Assembly: GCA_903852585.1 (NCBI GenBank)
Contig: CAINRG010000008.1
Coordinates: 1 to 44,504, forward strand
DNA: 44,504 bases
Source of the DNA: an uncultured Actinomycetes bacterium
GTDB taxonomy: Bacteria > Actinomycetota > Actinomycetes > Nanopelagicales > Nanopelagicaceae
Direction of reading: 5' to 3'
Part shown: positions 42,934 through 44,504 of the stretch, piece by piece
Numbering within the stretch: position 1 is the stretch's first letter
Layout: each line of letters begins with the position of its first letter
The notes under the pieces: generated by a model
What the model was told of the DNA's origin: nothing
Seen by the model: the letters and a program-made list of their open reading frames with translations, nothing else
Database searches by the model: none
Program-made: the position numbers and the translations under genes

Positions 42934-44437
42934 CACCATCGGCTCGACCAATCGCTTCAGCAACTAATTCAGCGCTCATACCCACAAGTGGAAGACCACC
43001 ACCAGGGTGTGCAGATCCACCCACACAATAAAGATTTGGCAGTGGTGAACGATTGGATGCGCGTAGAAAGGCGGCGCGTGCGCCATTACTTGAAGTTCCG
43101 TAGATAGAACCGCCGGGAGCATTGACGCTCTTTTCTAAATCTGCAGGTGTTCTAAATTCCATCACATCCAAACGTTCTGAAACTTTAAGTCCAAGCGCAT
43201 CAAGTTTTGCGAGAATCTTTTCAGCATATATCTGGGGATTCTTTCTCCAGTCGTAGCCCCCTACTGGATCATGTCGCGGCGCATTTACGAGCACAAACCA
43301 TGCCTCCTTATTTTCACCCTTCACCATGGATGAATCACGCGGAGCGCAGATATAAATAGTTGGGTCCTCAACAGGTTCACTCTTTGCAAATATTGATTCA
43401 AATTCTTGATCATAGTCAGCAGGAAAGTAAACGTTATGATGTTGTATCTGCGGTGCGGCTCCGGAAAGCTTTGAGTTATCTAAGCCAAGAAGAAGAGAGA
43501 AGCCAGCAAGCGATTTCTCTGAGCGTTTTAGTTTCCTGCGCTCACTTTTTACGCGAGAAGCGTCTTTATCAAGCAATTTGTTATAGACAACTTCTGCATC
43601 GGCATTTGCAACAACTTTCTCAGCAGAAATCTTTATCCCCGATGCAAGCTCTATCCCGCTCGCTTCTCCGTTTTCTATAAGAATCTTTGAGACAGGGGAG
43701 TTGAGGTGAATCTCTACCCCAAGTTCAAGGCATCTCTTCTCTAGTGAGGTTGCAAGCGTTCCAAGTCCGCCTTTGAGGTGCCATGCACCAAATGTTGACT
43801 CAACAAATGCAATGGTGAGAAGAACGGCAGGGGCTTTTCGAGGGTCTGATCCCGAGTATGTGGCGTATCTATCGATGATTTTTTGAAGATATGGATTTGA
43901 TGTGTTTTGCTCGGTGTAGCCACGCAATGACTTCCAGGGCGCAATAGTTATCAAATCCTTCAAAAATCCCTTTCGCTTCAGAAGAGAGGGAATCGATGGG
44001 AGTTCTGATTCAATAAATGGCCCACGCGATGCGTCCCACATCCTTTCTGCTTTCTGCATCAATACATGCCATTCATCTGCAGCGTCTTTGCCAAGAGTGG
44101 CCTCAATGGAGTTACAAATTTCAGGAAGGGAAAGATTGGGGAACTCAAAACTCACACCATCTGCAAAGTGGTAGCTAAACGCTGGATCGACAGGTTCTAG
44201 ACCAACTTCTGTTTCAAAACGTTTTCCGGTCCGAATAAAAAGATCGCGAAATACGGCTGGGAGCGTTAGAAGTGACGGTCCTGTGTCGAATGCATAATCG
44301 CCAATCCATTCGGTGCGACATTTGCCTCCCACCCGATCTGAAGATTCATAGATAGAAACTTTGTGTCCATATTTTGCGAGGCGCGCAGCAGAAGCAAGGC
44401 CACCAATGCCCGCTCCAATCACAACAATTTTTGCCAT
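42905..44437 (-). CDS. CrtI-type carotenoid desaturase/oxidoreductase, second copy
   Basis: A 510-residue flavoprotein of the CrtI family. It has the N-terminal FAD fold IVVIGAGIGGLASAARLAKYG with GGKCRTE and the C-terminal GGSAHPGGGLPLVGMSAEL. It differs in many places from CrtI at 38883, so it is a paralogue, not a copy. Candidates are a C-3',4' or CrtD-like desaturase, or a carotenoid oxidase. The start ATG 44437 overlaps the stop of the upstream gene (TAATG), linking it to that gene, which may be a carotenoid glycosyltransferase. Confidence 0.85.
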   Translation of the reverse strand: MAKIVVIGAGIGGLASAARLAKYGHKVSIYESSDRVGGKCRTEWIGDYAFDTGPSLLTLPAVFRDLFIRTGKRFETEVGLEPVDPAFSYHFADGVSFEFPNLSLPEICNSIEATLGKDAADEWHVLMQKAERMWDASRGPFIESELPSIPSLLKRKGFLKDLITIAPWKSLRGYTEQNTSNPYLQKIIDRYATYSGSDPRKAPAVLLTIAFVESTFGAWHLKGGLGTLATSLEKRCLELGVEIHLNSPVSKILIENGEASGIELASGIKISAEKVVANADAEVVYNKLLDKDASRVKSERRKLKRSEKSLAGFSLLLGLDNSKLSGAAPQIQHHNVYFPADYDQEFESIFAKSEPVEDPTIYICAPRDSSMVKGENKEAWFVLVNAPRHDPVGGYDWRKNPQIYAEKILAKLDALGLKVSERLDVMEFRTPADLEKSVNAPGGSIYGTSSNGARAAFLRASNRSPLPNLYCVGGSAHPGGGLPLVGMSAELVAEAIGRADGVTSSGHSHH

Positions 44438-44504
44438 TATCCGATCTTTCTCTCACGCCATACAAGAGAGCCAGAGAGTTTTCTGCGTAGCGATTCAAAA
44501 ATAA
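44437..44504 (-). CDS. C-terminal end of an upstream gene, possible GT2 glycosyltransferase (partial)
   Basis: The minus strand is open from the window edge to a TAA at 44437-44439, giving 21 residues ending SGSLVWRERKIG. A short basic helix plus a Trp-Arg/Lys-x-Arg ending resembles the tail of family 2 glycosyltransferases associated with carotenoid or hopanoid genes (the WKGR-type end). That match is by eye and weak. Overlap of its stop with the next start shows that it is a real coding end in the same unit. Confidence 0.45.
   Translation of the reverse strand, partial: IFESLRRKLSGSLVWRERKIG

Overview
The window looks like chromosome from a free-living actinobacterium with a compact genome and moderate-to-low G+C, most like the freshwater acI group (Nanopelagicales, Planktophila type). 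That placement is inference, with no search behind it. The grounds are actinobacterial gene blocks (hrdB / CDGSH protein / DUF7455 / parE, then parC / sepH; rplS-lepB-rnhB-yraN-yifB-dprA; divergent glgM and glgC; aroG-pknL and idsA/crtE-metF as in mycobacteria), a SAM-IV riboswitch (mainly an actinobacterial class), many GTG/TTG starts, very short spacers and base use far more A+T-rich than Streptomyces. I saw no mobile element, CRISPR array, tRNA or rRNA. No gene-free stretch exceeds about 175 bases.

Layout. 1-2536: the start of a Lys/Ala-repeat histone-like protein running off the left edge, an MFS exporter and panB. 2641-6954: nadE, then a SAM-IV riboswitch controlling metY-metX. 7085-15435: primary sigma factor, CDGSH protein, DUF7455 protein, parE, a GNAT gene, a parC lacking its C-terminal domain, a phosphodiesterase-like gene and sepH. 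15490-21873: inositol monophosphatase, rplS, lepB, rnhB, yraN, yifB, dprA and era, the last five closely spaced or overlapping. 21863-29629: an EamA transporter, glgM, glgC, a xylulokinase-like gene, a PFK with PPi-type residues, class II DAHP synthase and ogt. 29603-35596 (mostly minus): threonine aldolase, EamA transporter, endonuclease IV, PknL-like PASTA kinase, and a TPP-riboswitch unit of a PnuC/PnuT transporter overlapping a P-loop kinase. 35652-44504: carotenoid genes (crtYc, crtYd, crtB, crtI, crtE, a second crtI-like gene and the tail of another gene) interspersed with an AzgA-type purine permease, metF and a CDP-alcohol phosphatidyltransferase.

How the genes fit together. MetX, MetY and MetF supply methionine by direct sulfhydrylation and methyl-folate, with SAM feedback on metYX. 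GlgC and GlgM make storage glucan, while the predicted PPi-PFK and the sugar kinase feed glycolysis. CrtE, CrtB, CrtI and CrtYc/Yd make a cyclised carotenoid, possibly also the retinal precursor that rhodopsin-bearing relatives use. The pnuT unit looks like vitamin salvage: a TPP-controlled channel followed by a kinase that could trap its cargo.

The most striking structural theme is promoter architecture. Ten genes have a TANNNT-like -10 hexamer (one imperfect) exactly six bases before the start codon, which predicts leaderless mRNAs. At two divergent gene pairs the back-to-back -10 hexamers share the same TA dinucleotide.
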